14,489 bases of DNA. Source: Deltaproteobacteria bacterium (GTDB lineage Bacteria; Myxococcota; Polyangia; Polyangiales; B10-G4). Below are positions 13,424 to 14,489 of the stretch, piece by piece. The stretch covers positions 1 through 14,489 of the forward strand of contig JAFDCW010000034.1 in assembly GCA_019312705.1 (NCBI GenBank), in the 5' to 3' direction. Below the pieces are notes generated by a model. It did no database searches. It was not told the DNA's origin and saw only the letters and a program-made list of their open reading frames with translations. The first letter of the stretch is position 1. Every line of letters starts with the position of its first letter. The position numbers and the translations under genes were made by a program.

Positions 13424-14489
13424 GTGGAGCCCCCTCCTTCCGGCGATTCATCCGACAAGGTCTCCCCGGCCTCGTCCCAAGAGGTGCCGGAGGACAGAGA
13501 CCCAGGGGCGACCGTCGCCACCGTCGATCTCGGTTCCAACAGTTTTCACATGTTGGTGGCCCGGGTCGTCGATCAGGAAATCCACGTCGTCGACCGCATG
13601 CGTGTTCGCACCGGCCTCGCCGAAGGCCTCGACGAAAACAAGCAGCTGACCCGGGAGGTCCAGGACCGCGCGCTCGGCGCCCTGGTCATTTTTCGTCAGC
13701 GGCTCTTGCACATGCCCAGCGCGAGCGTGCGCGCCGTCGGCACCAATACGCTGCGCCAAGCGAAGAACACACCGGAGTTCCTCCGCGAGGCGATCGAGGC
13801 CCTTGGCCACCCCATCGAGGTGATCAGCGGCCGCGAGGAAGCTCGGCTCATTTACCTCGGCGTCGCCCACGGCCTCGAAGAAACCGACGAACGCCGGCGG
13901 CTGGTGATCGACATCGGAGGTGGCAGTACCGAAGCCATCATCGGCGAGGGCTTCGAGCCCCTCGAAACCGATAGCCTCTACATGGGCTGCGTCACCTTCA
14001 CGCGCTTCTTCCCGAAGGGCAGGATTACGGCCCGGGCCTTCGAAGAAGCCGAGCTCGCGGCCGCCCTCGAACTCACCCCCATCGAGCGGCGCTACCAGGC
14101 CCTCGGCTGGTCCGAGGTCGTCGGTTCGAGCGGGACCGTCGCGGCCATCGCCTCCATCCTCCGCGCCAACGGCTGGGCCCAGGACGGCGTGACCGACAGG
14201 GGCCTGCGCCGGCTCAAGAAGGCTCTCCTCGCCGCCGGAGACGTCGCCCGCATCGATCTCGCCGGCGTCGCCCCGGAACGCGCGCCGCTGCTCCCCGGAG
14301 GCGTGGCCATCCTCCGGGCGGTCTTTCAGCGTCTGGGCCTCGAGCGCATGGACGTCGCCGGCGGCGCTCTCCGGGAGGGCCTCGTCTACCACCTGCTCGG
14401 GCGCATTCGCCAGGAAGACGTCCGCGACCGGCCCCTTCGCGCCTACAGCGAGCGCTACCACGTCGCCCAGGACCAGGCGCGCTTCGTCG
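13424..14489 (+). CDS. Ppx/GppA-family phosphatase (exopolyphosphatase or pppGpp phosphohydrolase), partial
   Basis: The frame is open for 355 codons to the window edge, so the C-terminus is missing. After a 30-residue Pro/Ser/Glu-rich extension, the ASKHA-fold motifs appear: the first phosphate loop DLGSNSFHMLV (Asp35 onward), the conserved SGREEARLIYLGV block with Glu138/Glu139 (the catalytic glutamate of the family), the second phosphate loop IDIGGGSTEA (Asp163 onward), VVGSSGTVAAIA, and the late PGGVAILRAVF and VAGGALREGL segments. The enzyme releases phosphate from polyphosphate or from pppGpp, linking phosphate storage to the stringent response; these two activities cannot be separated by motif. 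GTG 13424 is the most likely start; GTG 13484 is an alternative that would remove most of the extension. Neither has a well-spaced Shine-Dalgarno. Confidence 0.92.
   Translation, partial: MEPPPSGDSSDKVSPASSQEVPEDRDPGATVATVDLGSNSFHMLVARVVDQEIHVVDRMRVRTGLAEGLDENKQLTREVQDRALGALVIFRQRLLHMPSASVRAVGTNTLRQAKNTPEFLREAIEALGHPIEVISGREEARLIYLGVAHGLEETDERRRLVIDIGGGSTEAIIGEGFEPLETDSLYMGCVTFTRFFPKGRITARAFEEAELAAALELTPIERRYQALGWSEVVGSSGTVAAIASILRANGWAQDGVTDRGLRRLKKALLAAGDVARIDLAGVAPERAPLLPGGVAILRAVFQRLGLERMDVAGGALREGLVYHLLGRIRQEDVRDRPLRAYSERYHVAQDQARFV

Noticed and set aside
11829..13649. Plus-strand open frame (606 codons) opposite the L,D-transpeptidase and running into the Ppx/GppA gene
   Set aside because: Antisense to a recognised YkuD gene and out of frame with the Ppx/GppA motifs at its right end.
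13448..14461. Minus-strand open frame (337 codons) opposite the Ppx/GppA gene
   Set aside because: The plus strand encodes intact Ppx/GppA motifs over the same bases; the antisense product has no recognisable domain.

Overview
This window comes from a GC-rich bacterial chromosome. The lipoproteins with Asp/Ala/Pro-rich linkers, a cysteine-rich repeat protein of the kind common in myxobacteria, and very strong GC bias at third codon positions suggest a member of the Myxococcota or another former deltaproteobacterium. This is an inference from style, not from a marker gene. I see no tRNA, rRNA, CRISPR array, transposase or integrase. The window is densely coding, and no gene-free stretch reaches 300 bases.

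Left part (1-4529). A minus-strand NCS2/AzgA-type permease runs off the left edge. It is divergent from a plus-strand extended-SDR (NAD-dependent epimerase/dihydroflavonol-reductase type) gene. The shared promoter region holds an inverted pair of near-identical 16-bp elements. A secreted type B carboxylesterase lipoprotein follows on the plus strand and converges on the central cluster.

Central part (4560-13297). Seven consecutive minus-strand genes follow. In transcription order they are: an L,D-transpeptidase (YkuD) lipoprotein with an apparent one-base frameshift; a low-molecular-weight protein-tyrosine-phosphatase that overlaps it by ATGA; a fructosamine-kinase family protein; an SGNH/GDSL lipoprotein; an MBOAT O-acyltransferase; a second paralogous SGNH protein; and a cysteine-rich lipoprotein with a propeller-like C-terminus. 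The SGNH-MBOAT-SGNH triad looks like an O-acetylation system for peptidoglycan or another envelope glycan. The MBOAT would export the acetyl group, and the two exported SGNH proteins would transfer or remove it. The phosphatase-kinase pair looks like a protein deglycation module. Together with the L,D-transpeptidase, this makes a plausible cell-wall remodelling and repair locus.

Right part (13424-14489). A divergent plus-strand Ppx/GppA-type phosphatase gene runs off the right edge.

The points most worth a second look are the double-SGNH/MBOAT arrangement with a divergent nucleophile block (GAS versus GDS), the coupling of deglycation genes to an L,D-transpeptidase, and the frameshift inside the L,D-transpeptidase gene.
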